DNA from: Delphinapterus leucas
Taxonomy: Eukaryota; Chordata; Mammalia; Artiodactyla; Monodontidae
Direction of reading: 5' to 3'
DNA length: 64,000 nt
NCBI RefSeq assembly: GCF_002288925.2
Contig: NW_022098037.1
Span: 5,768,287 to 5,832,286 of the forward strand
A model generated the notes under the pieces. That model saw only the letters and a program-made list of their open reading frames with translations. It ran no database searches and was not told the DNA's origin. Position 1 is the first letter of the stretch. Each line of letters begins with the position of its first letter. Shown here piece by piece: positions 1 to 11,024 of the stretch. The translations under genes were made by a program, and so were the position numbers.

Positions 1-413
1 AAAAATTGTTAATGTACTTTCAGAAGTTTTAGGGGTGTGTTTAATAACTTTACAGTATTATCAGCTATCACAGGTTATTTTCCGTATTGAGGTCTGTGTT
101 TCCCTATTTTAAACTAAAATGTGTTTTCTAAAGAAAAATAACGGTTCACACAAATGTGCAATCGTAGAATAATCATCTTAAGCTGACTACTGATGTTTGT
201 AGATTTTAAAGCAAGAAACTTTTGTATAAAAGTAAGCTATCTTTTGTCTGAGAAATACAGTTAAAATCAAAGCTGCGTGCAGGCTAGTTTTTGAAATAAT
301 TGATGCTTCTCTTCTTAAAAGAGACAGTCACCAAATATTTAGTTGCGTTCCACTGTTGATCTGGGCATTGAGGGAGATAATATTTACATCTTTGGAAAGT
401 GAAGTCAGTGTTC
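1..413. other. Unclassified AT-rich DNA
   Basis: No repeat family, open frame or RNA gene is recognisable. The stretch is AT-rich and ends at the duplicated target of the SINE that follows. Confidence 0.5.
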
Positions 414-428
414 AAGAAGTACCAGAAG

Positions 429-760
429 GGGCTTCCCTGGTGGTGCAGTGGTTGAGAATCCGCCTGCCAATGCAGGGGACACGGGTTCGGGCCCTGGCCT
501 GGGAAGATCCCACATGCTGCGGAGCGACTAGGCCCATGAGCCACAACTACTGAGCCTGTGTGTCTGGAGCTTGTGCTCCGCAACAGGAGAAGCCACGACA
601 GTGAGAGGCCCACGCACCGCGATGAAGAGTGGCCCCCGCTTGCCACAACTAGAGAAAGCCCACGCACAGAAACAAAGACCCAACACAGCCAAAATTAAAT
701 TAATTAATAAAAAAAAGAAGTAAAGCAAAACCAAGTAAAATTCATTAAAAAAAAAAAACC
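429..760 (+). mobile_element. CHR SINE, long form
   Basis: The element starts at GGGGCTTCCCTGG, has the tRNA-related head with a B-box-like GGTTCGGGCCC, then the longer middle section missing from most other copies in the window, and ends in an A-rich tail. It is flanked by a perfect 15-base target-site duplication, AAGAAGTACCAGAAG (414-428 and 761-775). The duplication is intact, but the body has many CpG-type changes relative to the younger copies, so it is probably older than they are. SINEs of this class are Pol III transcribed and copied by L1 machinery. Confidence 0.93.
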
Positions 761-871
761 AAGAAGTACCAGAAGCTTTACATTTTTAGTGATGAGAAAT
801 ATTTAATGCATCTTTCAAAGAGGAAGAATTTTACCTTTAAGAAGGAGTTTATTCCTTTGTAAGACCAAACA

Positions 872-914
872 ATTCTGTATCAGTAACTTCTGGAATAAGT
901 TACTGATACAGAAT
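872..914. repeat. Perfect 18-bp inverted repeat, 7-nt loop
   Basis: ATTCTGTATCAGTAACTT at 872-889 is exactly matched by its reverse complement at 897-914 with the loop CTGGAAT between. At 43 bases it is too short for a canonical microRNA precursor. It may be a small palindromic duplication made during replication or repair. Confidence 0.9.
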
Positions 915-997
915 AAAGTATCATCTGGCAGTTCCAAGAACTGGTTTTATTTTTTTGAAAAATTGTAAGTTAATTCATAAAGAGCCCTGTCTTCATC

Positions 998-1110
998 AGG
1001 CTACTGATTTCCAACTCTAGTTCTAATTTCACACTTTGATACAGTGAGAATATTCTTGAAATACACATTTTATCCAGTATTCATGATCAGGGAATTTCTC
1101 CAATTATATT
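998..1110 (+). repeat. Local direct duplication, copy A
   Basis: This segment matches 2189-2311 in the same orientation. The best-matched core is about 67 bases (from TAATTTCACACTT to ATTCATGATCAG) with roughly six differences counted by eye. Both copies are preceded by GGCTACTGA. I recognise no known family in it, so it may be an old local duplication or two copies of an unnamed repeat. Confidence 0.75.
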
Positions 1111-2188
1111 CACATTGGATGAATTTTTATTTATATATAGCTGACTCTTCCAAAATAAATTTTTTTTTAAAGTAAGCAGTGGCTGAAAGATACTTTCTTC
1201 AAATATATTTTGAAATGCCCTTAAAGACCTAGTGTTTCTAATTGTTTTCACAATTTTAAAAGTACATTGTTGAAGTTAGAAAGAAATTATCATTTCTTCT
1301 TAATAGTAGTGCAAGATTTTAAAAGTTTCTTTTTGTTTAATATTTAGTAAAATGAATATTAAGCTTAAATTACTGACGTACCTGGAAGAAGAAATAATGT
1401 GTACTTTCAAAAAAGAATGAAATATTTAAATTTTTCGTTTCTATAATTTGTTAACGTGACTAACATATCAAATAAATCTTCAGAGGAAAATGAAATGCTG
1501 ATTATTTTTGCATTGTTTGAGCTTACACTAGGTGTTTAAGGCTTATATCTTTAAAATGCTTTGATAAATTAGATGATCTCTAACTTTCCTCTCCACACTG
1601 AGTTAACAATTCTTAATGGATAAGGGAAATTTTTTGAGAAAAGAAATTACTGTTCCTTCTGCAATATATATCTGATACAAAAATCTGTTACTTCTTTAAA
1701 AGGCTTTAGTTACAAGTTGTCATGATACAGTCATATCCAGGTTTACATACTGACTCCATTTGAATCCAAAGTTGTATATATTTTCTTGTGCCAGCAGTGT
1801 TTGTATCAGATTTTAACTTATATTTTCTCAAGTATTAAAGTTTAAACGTATATACCAAGTCCTCAGTTTACATTTTTGTGTGTTGTGAATACATTCTGAT
1901 CACTTGGTTCATGTCAGAAGTTGCATATATGAAGCATTCATAATTTGAGGATAGTTTTAATTTTATTGCTATTTAAAATGCCCTTCTGATACCTGTGAAA
2001 TTTATTTCACTGCTCGTAGGAGATTATCAAGGTTTTGCCATTAATAACGGTATTTGTTCCACAAGTTGTTGTATCTGCTAGAAGTTTGTCTCAGTAAGGC
2101 TAGACTCATATTTAATAATTTCTGATGACAGAAATAATTTATAAGTTATGAAAGCAGAATTCTATAGATCACATAAGTATTGTGTTCA

Positions 2189-2311
2189 CAGAAGGCTACT
2201 GACAGTAGGAGTTTCCAATTCCTGCAATTCTGTTTTAATTTCACACTTCGATACAGTGAGAATATTCCTGAAATATTCATTTTATCCTATATTCATGATC
2301 AGAGCAATTAT
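2189..2311 (+). repeat. Local direct duplication, copy B
   Basis: Partner of the segment at 998-1110, about 1.2 kb away in direct orientation. It differs by a small insertion upstream of the shared core and by scattered substitutions, which implies an old event. Confidence 0.75.
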
Positions 2312-3679
2312 AAAAAGCAGTTAATTAAATATGTATTTTCTGTGATGTTTCCGAATGAAAACAAAAACACCACTTAGACAAAATCAAAATTCTTATTATA
2401 TTTTCCTAATCATTTGTGAATGTAAAAATTTTAAACAAGTTCATTTTATGAAATTTTGGGGAATATTAGGAAACTATTAATGAAAAACTTGCCAGTAAAT
2501 CTGAAAATATAAAGACACATATTTTATTCAATTAGCTATTTTCCTATAAATATACTGTTTTGTTCTTGTAGAAAAACACAATATGACTCCATCTTGAAAA
2601 AATAATACATGCAAAAATTTAGCTATAAGGATGTTAGTCATAGCACATCAATATTGTTATGGCCATAAAATAGAACACCATACAGACATTAAAAAATGAT
2701 GTAGGTGTTGATTCTTTTTTTTTTTAACCTTTTGGTTTATTTATCTTCATGTAGGTTACATAACAAAGTTTATTTCAGTAGTCACTTAAAACTAAATCCC
2801 TGAATTCTCACATTGTGTAGAAATATCACAGGAATCCTTTCTGGGTTGAGCAAGACGTTTGTATCAGTTCATGAGGTATAGTGATATATTCTTGAAGTTG
2901 GCTGTGGCTATAGCCAGTTTGCATATCTGAATATGATGACACTACTTTTGATTAGTCACAGCCACTGGTGAGGATAATTGACTAATTTAAAAAATGCTTG
3001 GCAAACACTTGGGATTTATCTTAAAAGATGTATGTATGGTGATGAAGTGATTTGTTTTGAGAGATGGCAATGATAAAACAATATATAATATTTCTGAATT
3101 GTCTGTGTTCTGCCAGGCACAATACTTATTGCATGGTGTGTGAAAGGATTTTTTCCTGAGGAAATGTTGTGGTAGAGTTTGAAGAAGCCTGCAGATATGA
3201 CCTGCTTATTTCTGGAGGGGAATGGACAGGAGAGGGGAAGAGGGCACTAATAAGAGAGGCCTTGGAGTTATGGATTTCTTCCATTACATTAAATAACAGA
3301 GAATGCTGCACTTTTACAGAAGAAAAATGTTAGGAACTTTCCAACTTACTATCCAGGTTTTTGTTTTAAAATATTTATTTTCGGGGTTTGAGAAGATACT
3401 CAGAGCATCATGTATAGACTTAGATTAGCAAGGGTCCTGCTACTGCCTTATTCAAACTCAGCCCAGGGAGTCTGTTGATAGAGCATGTTAACTACTGAAG
3501 TCACACCAACCTGTGAGCAGCAGAGGGAAGTCAAGGCAGTGGTCCCAGGGAGCTGTGTGAGTTACCCCGAGCGCTGGCCCCTTCAGTGGGTCCTAAATGC
3601 ATTGGGTCTAGCCCAGCAGATTCCTTGTATTACCTGTATTGATGATTATTCCAAAGCAATCTACTCAACCACAAGGCAC

Positions 3680-3815
3680 CGAAACACCAACTCACTCATT
3701 TGCTCATTTAGCAAACATTTTTTCTGAGGTCTGTGGCAGACACTAAGCTAGATGCTAAGGATACAGTAGTAAGAGCGGTCAGTGCTCTCCAGGAGAGGGC
3801 AGTCTTCATTCAAGT
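3680..3815 (-). mobile_element. L2 3'-end relic
   Basis: The phrase pattern 'cattta-gcaaacattt ... cagacactaagctagatgctaaggatacag' is the reverse complement of the L2 3' terminus. An A-rich stretch follows at 3820-3840. Confidence 0.6.
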
Positions 3816-3840
3816 GGTTAAAAAAAAAAGAAAAAAAAAA

Positions 3841-6040
3841 GTATGATGTTCTTTTTGACTGTAGCCCACTCAGTTCTTTCTGGGACAAGATACCTTGGTG
3901 AAAACCTTCTGTCTTTTCTCATATTGCTTTGGATCAGGAGCCCATAGAAAAAAGTGAAAAACTTGTATTTGTATCTGAGCCTTAAGAACAAGAGTCATTC
4001 ACCACCAACTGTTTCTCAGAAAATAGAGCAGAAAGAATCAAGTCCTAAACAAGGGATGGGAAACAAAGAAATCTGAGCTTTCTCTGGATAAGCCATCAAG
4101 AAGCACACATCTCTAATACAAGGATGCTCTTCTAACTCTAGAATGTTTCCTGTGACAGTGGGGATTGATTCCCACCCTGACCCATCCACAAACTCCACCT
4201 TGGCCTTAACAAGTGTGCCACAGACCGAGGTGGGATCTCAAACCAGCTGCCTGTGGGAAGGCTGGTCTCCCTCCAGCCACCTCAGTTATGTTGGAGGAAC
4301 ACAGCTTCGAGCAGATGCTCCCTGTGATTTGACATCTCAGTGCCTCCTCCTACTGCCTCAGCAGGTGACAGGAAAATTGTCCTGTAAAATGCATTGCTGT
4401 GACTCAACAGAACAGCACCTTCTGGGCCTTTGCAGCATCTTCCTGGCTGGCCTGTAGCCCCAAGGGACCCATAGGTGTCCTGGGAAGACCTGGTGTGTTA
4501 GGTCAGCTCTTTTAGTTGCAAGACATAGATTTATTTCAGTTCTCTTTAGTACTGTGTTGTTTTATGGATACACAGAACCTAAAGGACGAGAGGAATCCGG
4601 CAGCAACCCAGAAATATCTGTTCAGTGAGCCTCACAGAAATTGGAACTGGAGTCGTTGAGAAACATGGGGAGCTCTAGAGACAGGTAATCTCATCTCCCT
4701 TCTGCAGCCCGAGTTCCCCCCCTTCACTGTGGTTCTCTGCCAGGAACATACTCTAGCCAGCCTCCAACCTTCTGATCCTCTTTGTGGGTTTTCTTGCATC
4801 TTTGAAAAAACCCAGCCAACCAACCAACCAAACAAACAAAAACTACCTGATACCATTTACCTGTTCAAAGTCTCAAGAGAGAATCTGATTGGTTTAGTTA
4901 ATTACCATTGTTCTATTTTGGGCAGTTTTTTGCTCCAGGCCACTGCACAGGTCAGTAGTCAACCAATGAGTTGGCTGCCCTCCGTATACCCATCCCCCTT
5001 GATGAACCAGCATGGTGAACAGATAGGTCACGTGGTCTAGAGCATGGCTACCTTGATGTAAGGAATAGCTTGGTTCACTTGTCTTAGCAGAAGCTGCAGC
5101 CAGTTTTCCTTAAAAGGCCAGGCATGACTGATTTGTCCAGTTCTCTTGGTAAAGAAGCCCAGAGTTGGGTTGAATTTGGCCTGAGCTACCTAGGGAGGTC
5201 TCTTTGCAAAAAGGAGCCATCAATTTCCAGCACTGACCTTTTCTTTCAAGGTTATTGAGGCCAATATGACCTCCAAAATCCAAATCTGCACTTTTGATGG
5301 CTGGAAATGCTCAAGTACATGGATGTTACTGAGGACAGGTATAAATAATGTTCAGCAATGTTTGTTTTATCCCTGGATCTTGGAGACTCACCAGCTTTCC
5401 CTGAATTGGCCCACTCTGGGATATTTCAAAGCCTTTTTCTGAGTGGGAGAGAGAATGTTCTAGACCCTCGCTTCCCAATTTCTAAAGAAGCCTCTCCAAC
5501 CCTTACACTACAGTGTCAAAGCAATCAATTGATTTATCAATTTTTTAAAACCATCAGTGAAACCAGTGCTTGGGAATCATGTTATAAAACAACGGATCTT
5601 TTGACTTTTTCTGTTGATGGTTTTGGTATTTTATAGACACCGTCTGAGATGCCCAGAACGTATTTTATCAGCCAGAATCATTTCTAACCCTGAAATTCTG
5701 TCCCAGTATGATTTTCAATGACTCCTTGAAAGTATTCAAGGGCTTTTACCTGTGCTGAGTCTTTGATTGTTTTTTCCCTAAGAAATTCCTATTAGATGAA
5801 ATGGCACAGCTGCATAAGATAAATTAAGATTGATTTTTATTTACTAACACTAGTTTTGAAGCTGGTAGAGATGTTAAATATATTCATCAATGCCTGTTTG
5901 CCTCCCTGGAAACCAGAACTTTGCTGTTCCTTACAATTCTTCTTTGTTGTTTAAGTGATTGCAGGAAAAAAAAAAAAACTATTAGTAGATTTCACCACCA
6001 TATTTAGAGCTTATCCTAAAACCTGAAGGGGTTCTGAAAT
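3841..6040. other. Unclassified DNA, no gene seen
   Basis: Mixed-composition DNA without a recognised repeat apart from a short CCAA/CAAA tract at about 4813-4845 and an A-run near 5967. Open frames of about 100 codons at 4143 and 4729 have no family signature and no splice context that I can defend. Confidence 0.4.
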
Positions 6041-6044
6041 CATA

Positions 6045-6200
6045 CTTAAATAGAACTCACTTTGTGCCAGATGCCGTTCTAAATGCTTTATGTGTAGTAA
6101 CTTATTTAATTTTTACAACTCTGTGGGGTAGACTCTATTACTATCCCCATTTTATAGATGAGAAAACTGAGGCACTGAGGAGATGTTTCTTCCATTCCTC
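6045..6200 (-). mobile_element. MIR SINE relic
   Basis: Reads as antisense MIR: 'tttgtgccagatgccgttctaaatgctttatgtgtagtaact ...' followed by 'tccccattttatagatgagaaaactgaggca'. Both blocks are the MIR core and 3' region in the expected order. Confidence 0.85.
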
Positions 6201-6589
6201 TGTGTGTTAAATTAGAAGGCCAGACATTTAATCATCTCAGCAAATACTTGATCATCAGCTCTTTAGCTTTCTCCAGAAGTGATTCACTGGGCAGAGAAGT
6301 GTGCTGGTCACAAATTGCGTGTCACAAGTGTCTCCTAGTTAGGTGTGTTGGCAATGTATCCAGTGTGTCTGATCTGTGGTATGCTGGTGTACACAGCAGT
6401 AACACAGCCCTTGGCCTCGTCCAGAGCCGAGGCTAACCAGCTATACCTTCTCTTACATCCAATTTCTCTTTTCCCCAGCCTTTCCCCCTTAATCCTACAA
6501 ACATGCTCAAGTCTCTAATCACACTTTCTCTCTTCTTTTTCTCCCACATCCCCAAGTGGCCACCACATGTCGTCAGCATGGGCTAGGCT

Positions 6590-6860
6590 TTGCTGCAAAA
6601 AAGAAAACACTCTTCATGGCTTATAGCAACAAAGGTTTTACTCCTCAGTCATGCTAGATGTCCATCAGGGACATCTAGGGCTCTGCTCATCTTAGTTGCT
6701 TGGGGACCCAGGTTGATGGAAGCTCCATCTTGACAAACACTAAAGGGATTACTGTGGCAGGGAGGAGGGGCATGGGAATGGCCAGCCCCTCCTTTTTGAA
6801 ATTCCTCCTTTGGTCCTCGTGATGCGATTCTGATTTTTCTCGTGATTCTCTGATCCCTCA
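6590..6860 (+). mobile_element. Ancient interspersed repeat, family not named
   Basis: The string 'atggcttatagcaacaaaggttt ... gtccatcagggacatctagggctctgctcat ... ggacccaggttgatggaagc' is a repeat I have seen as common in mammals. It recurs at 55,690-56,060. I cannot name the family with confidence. Confidence 0.45.
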
Positions 6861-6956
6861 CTCCTGTGTTCTGACTTGTGTTCCGTCTCTGCCCTTTTCA
6901 TGTAGCTACTCCCTAAGGACCATTTATTCCTTGGCCCTCTTCTAACAAAAAAATAT

Positions 6957-7163
6957 TTCCCTCCTTCTCTTCCTTCCTTCCTTCTTTCCTTCCTTCCTTT
7001 TTCTTTCTTTCTTCCTTCCTCCCTCCCTCCCTTCCCTTCCCTTCTCTTTCTTTCTTTCTCTTTCTCTCTCTCTTTCCCCTCCCTCCCTTTCTTTCTTTCT
7101 CTTTCCTCCTTTCTTCCTTTCTTCTTCCCTTCCTCCCTCCCTCCCTCCCACCCTTCCTTCCAG
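6957..7163. repeat. Polypyrimidine tract (CTTT/CCTT/CCCT)n
   Basis: About 200 bases of almost pure C and T on the + strand, made of impure tetramer arrays such as CTTT, CCTT and CCCT. The complementary purine strand gives a spurious frame rich in Lys, Arg, Glu and Gly, not a gene. Mirror-symmetric parts could form triplex DNA. Confidence 0.95.
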
Positions 7164-7559
7164 TTCTGTGTGAATGATTTCCAGATCTTTATTTTCAGCC
7201 CAGTTTCCCTGAGTCCCACTTCCACTGTCAGTAGCCATCAGCCTTCTCCCATTACTACCTCAAAATCTCTTACCTAAAAAGAAAATTTCCATCTCCACCA
7301 AATCTACTCTTCCTCCCAACTCCCCTATTTCTGTTGACATCCCTTCCTCTCCTCATATTGAAACTTTCAAATAATTTTAGAATGTGTCTCAAATCCATCC
7401 CCCTCCCTGTGGTACTTCCCAAGTTCACCAGCCTTCTCACCTCTCTCCTGGAAGACAATAGCCTCCCAATAGCTCTTTGACCACACTTTCAGCCTCTCTG
7501 CATGGCTCAAGGCTGCACATTGTACTGCTCTAGGAGCATCATTCATGGTGTATTCTAGG

Positions 7560-7780
7560 TCAGTGGCTCCCTCTGGAGTTGTGCAGTTGCCCTGCAGGTC
7601 CACACTGAGCCCACAGTAATCTGCCTACAGCTCAACTTGAATCCTGACACACCACTGCTCAAAAACCTTCCTGGGCTTCCATTCCAACCTGAATAAAGGC
7701 CAAATGCCTTGGTTCTATTCCCCCCACAGGCCCCAATGGGAGTCACCCTCTCTCTTCTGTCTCCTACAGCAAATGGCATT
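7560..7780 (+). mobile_element. L2 relic
   Basis: Contains the L2-like series 'ctgacacaccactgctcaaaaaccttc' and 'aataaaggccaaatgcctt', matching the internal 3' part of L2 (the 'catgtcactcctctgctcaaaaccctcc' region) with heavy divergence. Confidence 0.5.
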
Positions 7781-7893
7781 TTCTACCCAGCTTTATAGTG
7801 ATTTAAGAATAGTTTTCTTCACTTACTCTATGAGTGAGAAGGTAAATTAATTGAGGGATTAAATTAGTAAAGATTATTTGTTGCTAATGGTAG

Positions 7894-7924
7894 AAAAACT
7901 CAAGCCAAAATGGCTTAAGTTTTA
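7894..7924. repeat. Near-perfect 14-bp inverted repeat
   Basis: AAAAACTCAAGCCA and TGGCTTAAGTTTTA pair around a 3-base AAA loop with one mismatch in the core. It lies in sequence of uncertain repeat origin. Confidence 0.7.
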
Positions 7925-8282
7925 AAAGAGAATATCTTGGCTCACATACATGAGAATTACAGCGGGTGTGTCTTACTGCTTCAGGAATAGCAGGGTGCGG
8001 GGCTCAGCAGAGATCCTCGGGACTCCTTCCCTCTCTTTCCACCTCAGGAAGCTGAAACCACAGCAGGCCAGTCTGGCGGGAGCTACAGCCAAGGAGGAGA
8101 GGGAGCTGCTGCCCGAGATGCTGCCCACTGCACTAGAAGAGGAGGGACACTCTGGCGTCCCCATTCTCCTGTGCTCTAGTGGCCCACTGCTGCCTTCCAT
8201 TGGCTGATGCTGGAGTCTAGGAAACAGCCTGAAGGGGAAAGGGAAGAGGTGGGTCTGAGAGCAAACAGGTGAGTCACCAGCA

Positions 8283-8360
8283 CAAGTACCTCACTCAAAG
8301 TCACACAACAGTAAGTGGTGGAGCCTGTCTTGAGCCATAGCTGAAGTTCTGAATCCTGCC
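8283..8360 (-). mobile_element. MIR fragment
   Basis: 'ctcactcaaagtcacacaacagtaagtggtggagcc' is the antisense MIR block that normally reads 'cccaaggtcacacagctagtaagtggcagagc'. Confidence 0.65.
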
Positions 8361-8374
8361 ACTCCTGCTGCAGC

Positions 8375-8590
8375 CAGCACAAAAGAGTATTCCAGCCAGA
8401 GGCATCTGTGTGAGCAAAGGTAGCAAAGTCTGGAACATGTTTGGAAATAGCAGAGGGTTCCTTTGAGCTACAGTGTAAGGCGCTTGCAGAGGAACAGCAG
8501 GGAATAGGATCCATACTATGTAAAATCTAAAGGCCTGGCTCAAGAATTTGGCCTTGGTTCAGGAAGCAAAAGGAAAGTTATCAAAGGAAA
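8375..8590 (-). mobile_element. Probable L2 relic
   Basis: 'gagtattccagccagaggcatctgtgtgagcaaagg' resembles antisense L2 ('gaatgttccaggcagagggaacagcatgtgcaaagg'). The remainder is weakly matched. Confidence 0.4.
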
Positions 8591-8714
8591 GAGTTAAGGT
8601 AATTTATTTATAGCTATAACGATGTGAGAGAGAGGAAGGAAATGCTTGGACTCTCTTCAAACAAAATCAAGATACAAAGTGAAATAATTCTCAAGAATAA
8701 AAATTACAAGCATA

Positions 8715-8940
8715 GGGCTTCCCTGGTGGCACAGTGGTTGAGAGTCCGCCTGCCGATGCAGGGGACACGGGTTCGTGCCCCGGTCCAGGAAGATCCCACA
8801 TGCCGCGGAGCAGCTGGGCCCGTGAGCCATGGCCGTTGAGCCTGCGTGTCCGGAGCCTGTGTTCCGCAATGGGAGAGGCCACAACGGTGAGAGGCCACAA
8901 CGGTGAGAGGCCCGCGTACCGCCAAAAAAAAAAAAAAAAA
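8715..8940 (+). mobile_element. CHR SINE, short form, recent
   Basis: Full-length copy from GGGCTTCCCTGGTGG to the A-tail. The target duplication is AAATTACAAGCATA (8701-8714) against AAATTACAAACATA after the tail, one mismatch. A 16-base unit GAGAGGCCACAACGGT is tandemly doubled at 8873-8888 and 8889-8904, a private duplication not seen in the other copies. Confidence 0.95.
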
Positions 8941-9021
8941 ATTACAAACATAATAAAGAGTTGCTTTTTTCCTAATTTTTGTATAGTTGCCATCTTTGAT
9001 ACTGGTAATAGAAATTAGGAA

Positions 9022-9890
9022 ATCAAAAGCAACAAAAACAAAAATAAACAAGTGGGACTACATCAAAGGAAAAACTGCACAGCAAAGGAAACCATTAACG
9101 AAATGAAAAGGCAGCCTATTGAATGGGAGAAAATATTTGCAAATCATGTATTTGATAAGGGGTTAACAGGCAAAATATATGAAGCGCCCACACAACTCAA
9201 TAGCAAAAAAACAATCCAATTAAAAAATGGGCAGAAGACCTGAATAGATGTTTCTCGAAAGCAGACATGTGGATGGCCAACAGACACATGAAAAGATGCT
9301 CAACATCACTAATCATCAGGGAAATGCAAATCAAGATCAAGATGAGATACCACCTCACACCTGTTAGAATGGCTATTATCCAAAAGACAAGAAATAAGTG
9401 TCGGCCATGATGTGGAGAAAAGGGAACCCTCGTACATGGTTGGTAGGAATGTAAATTGGTGTAGCCACTATGGAAAACAGTATGGAGGTTCCTCAAAAAA
9501 TTAAAAATAGAGTTACCATATGATCCAACAATTCTATTTCTGGCTATATAACTGAAAAAAACGAAAGTGCTAACTTGAAAAGATATATGCACCCCAACTT
9601 TCATAGCAGCATTATTTATAATAGCCCATATATGGAAGCAACCTAAGTGCCCCTCAATGGATGAATGGATAAAGAAGCGCCATATAAATATATGATTTAT
9701 AATTATGGAATATTATTCAGCCATAAAATAGATGGAAATTTTGCCATTTGCAACAACATGGGTGGATCCTGAGGGCATTATGATAAGTGAAATTAGAAAG
9801 ACAAGTACCATCTGATCTCTCATATATGGAAGCTAAAAAAAAAAAGCGAAAAACAAACAAAAAAGAACAAGTAAACGAGTCTCTACTCTC
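9022..9890 (+). mobile_element. L1 3' fragment (ORF2 end)
   Basis: The sequence carries the C-terminal part of L1 ORF2, beginning at 'caaaagcaacaaaaac-aaaataaacaagtggga' and running through 'atgcaaatcaagatc', 'gagataccacctcacacc' and 'tggaatattattcagcc' to 'tctcatatatggaagc' and an A-rich end. A 63-codon frame (9052-9243) reads [20 protein letters not shown], the ORF2 C-terminus; later parts are broken by stops and shifts. The copy is 5' truncated and has lost its coding capacity. Confidence 0.93.
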
Positions 9891-10004
9891 TTTGCAGTAC
9901 CTAACAAAGTACTTAGCACCTAACAGATGCTCAATAAATATTTGTGGAAAATATGAATTTAAAAAAAGTGTGGTAATGGTAGATCAAATGCAGAGAATTT
10001 AGAA

Positions 10005-10215
10005 ATAGATCCACACAAATACACCCAATTAATTTTTGACAAAAGTGCAAAAGAAATCCAGTGGAGGGGAGAGAGCTTTTTAACAAGTGGATTAATTGTG
10101 GTATATTCTTAAAATTGAGTAGTACAACAGCAATAACTGCTGCTACACACAACAACATAATGAACCTTACAGATACAATGATTGTCAAAAGTAGCCATAT
10201 ACGAGAGCTTAATAA
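10005..10215 (+). mobile_element. Old L1 fragment with internal deletion
   Basis: 'ccacacaaatacacccaattaatttttgacaaaagtgcaaaa' is an L1 ORF2 block. It jumps to 'gtggtatattc ... caacaacataatgaacctt', which lies several hundred bases further on in intact L1, so an internal deletion is implied. Confidence 0.7.
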
Positions 10216-10596
10216 CAACAAATAGGAATGAACATTCAGTCAAGTGAGGACCTACTATGAGCTGGGCACTGAGTCGAGGCTTTAGAGCATGTCAACATGA
10301 ATAATTTGTTGGGCTCTTCTTATGTTTTCCTTTCCTTTTGAAGTTGCAGGAGAACGCCCCATGTAATGACGTTTGATCTGAAAAGAGATCTGTGGTATCC
10401 AGAAAATACACAAAATGATTGTTCACTCTGTTCTCATTTTGTGGTTTTAAATCTCAAGGTCATATGCTCTGGCTGGCTTTATTTGAAGTTAAATGGCTTG
10501 ACCTCACTTGCAAATGAATGGAATGTGCACAAAAAAAGAAATGTCAGCTAAGAAGGAAAATGTCTCTGGGTGAGGGCAGTAAACTGGGAGATTTTA

Positions 10597-10722
10597 CATC
10601 TTTTTTTTTTTTTTTTAATTTATTTATTTGGCTGCGCTGGGTCTTAGTTGCGGCACGTGGGATCTTCATTGCCGCGTGCGAGATCTTCATTGTGGCGTGC
10701 GGAATCTTTAGTTATGGGAAGA
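10597..10722 (-). mobile_element. 5'-truncated tRNA-type SINE
   Basis: A T-run at 10,601-10,616 (the antisense A-tail) is followed by 'ggctgcgctgggtcttagttgcggcacgtggg' and two more diverged repeats of the 'gatcttcattg-cggcgtgcg' unit. The tRNA-like head is absent, so the copy is truncated. It belongs to the long CHR type or a close relative. Confidence 0.75.
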
Positions 10723-10740
10723 GACTGAGTTAGTGATTAA

Positions 10741-11024
10741 GCCCCTTGATACTGCCATTTGTTTAATCACAAACTGAGGACACTTGTTATTTAGTAACAT
10801 GTATATCATCATCATCTTCAATGGCACAGATGCGCCAACTGAAGGTCTGGCTGTGAGCCGTACATTAGGCATGTCACAAAGGGGACACTAAATATTATAT
10901 AAACTGGGTTCCTGAAGGTGGCTAGCTTTACAAATTTTAATCAATAGGCAGTGAGTCAAAAAATATGAATCCCTAGGTGGTTGTAAAATTTAGTTCAGCT
11001 TCCCTGCCATGACCTTACACTTGT
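10741..11024. other. Unclassified DNA
   Basis: No repeat or gene recognised in this stretch. Confidence 0.4.

Larger units (their letters stand above)
776..3679. other. AT-rich unclassified DNA with a local duplication
   Basis: Strongly AT-rich sequence with no convincing exon. It contains a perfect hairpin at 872-914 and two related segments at about 998-1110 and 2189-2311, listed separately. A short piece near 2660-2700 resembles an old L1 end, but this is too short to call. Confidence 0.45.

Noticed and set aside
429..540. tRNA-like sequence with a B box
   Set aside because: It is the head of a SINE: the body continues into the SINE tail and a target duplication flanks the whole, so it is not a tRNA gene.
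6749..7225. Minus-strand frame of 158 codons rich in Lys, Arg, Glu and Gly
   Set aside because: It is the translation of a simple polypyrimidine tract, with no domain structure.
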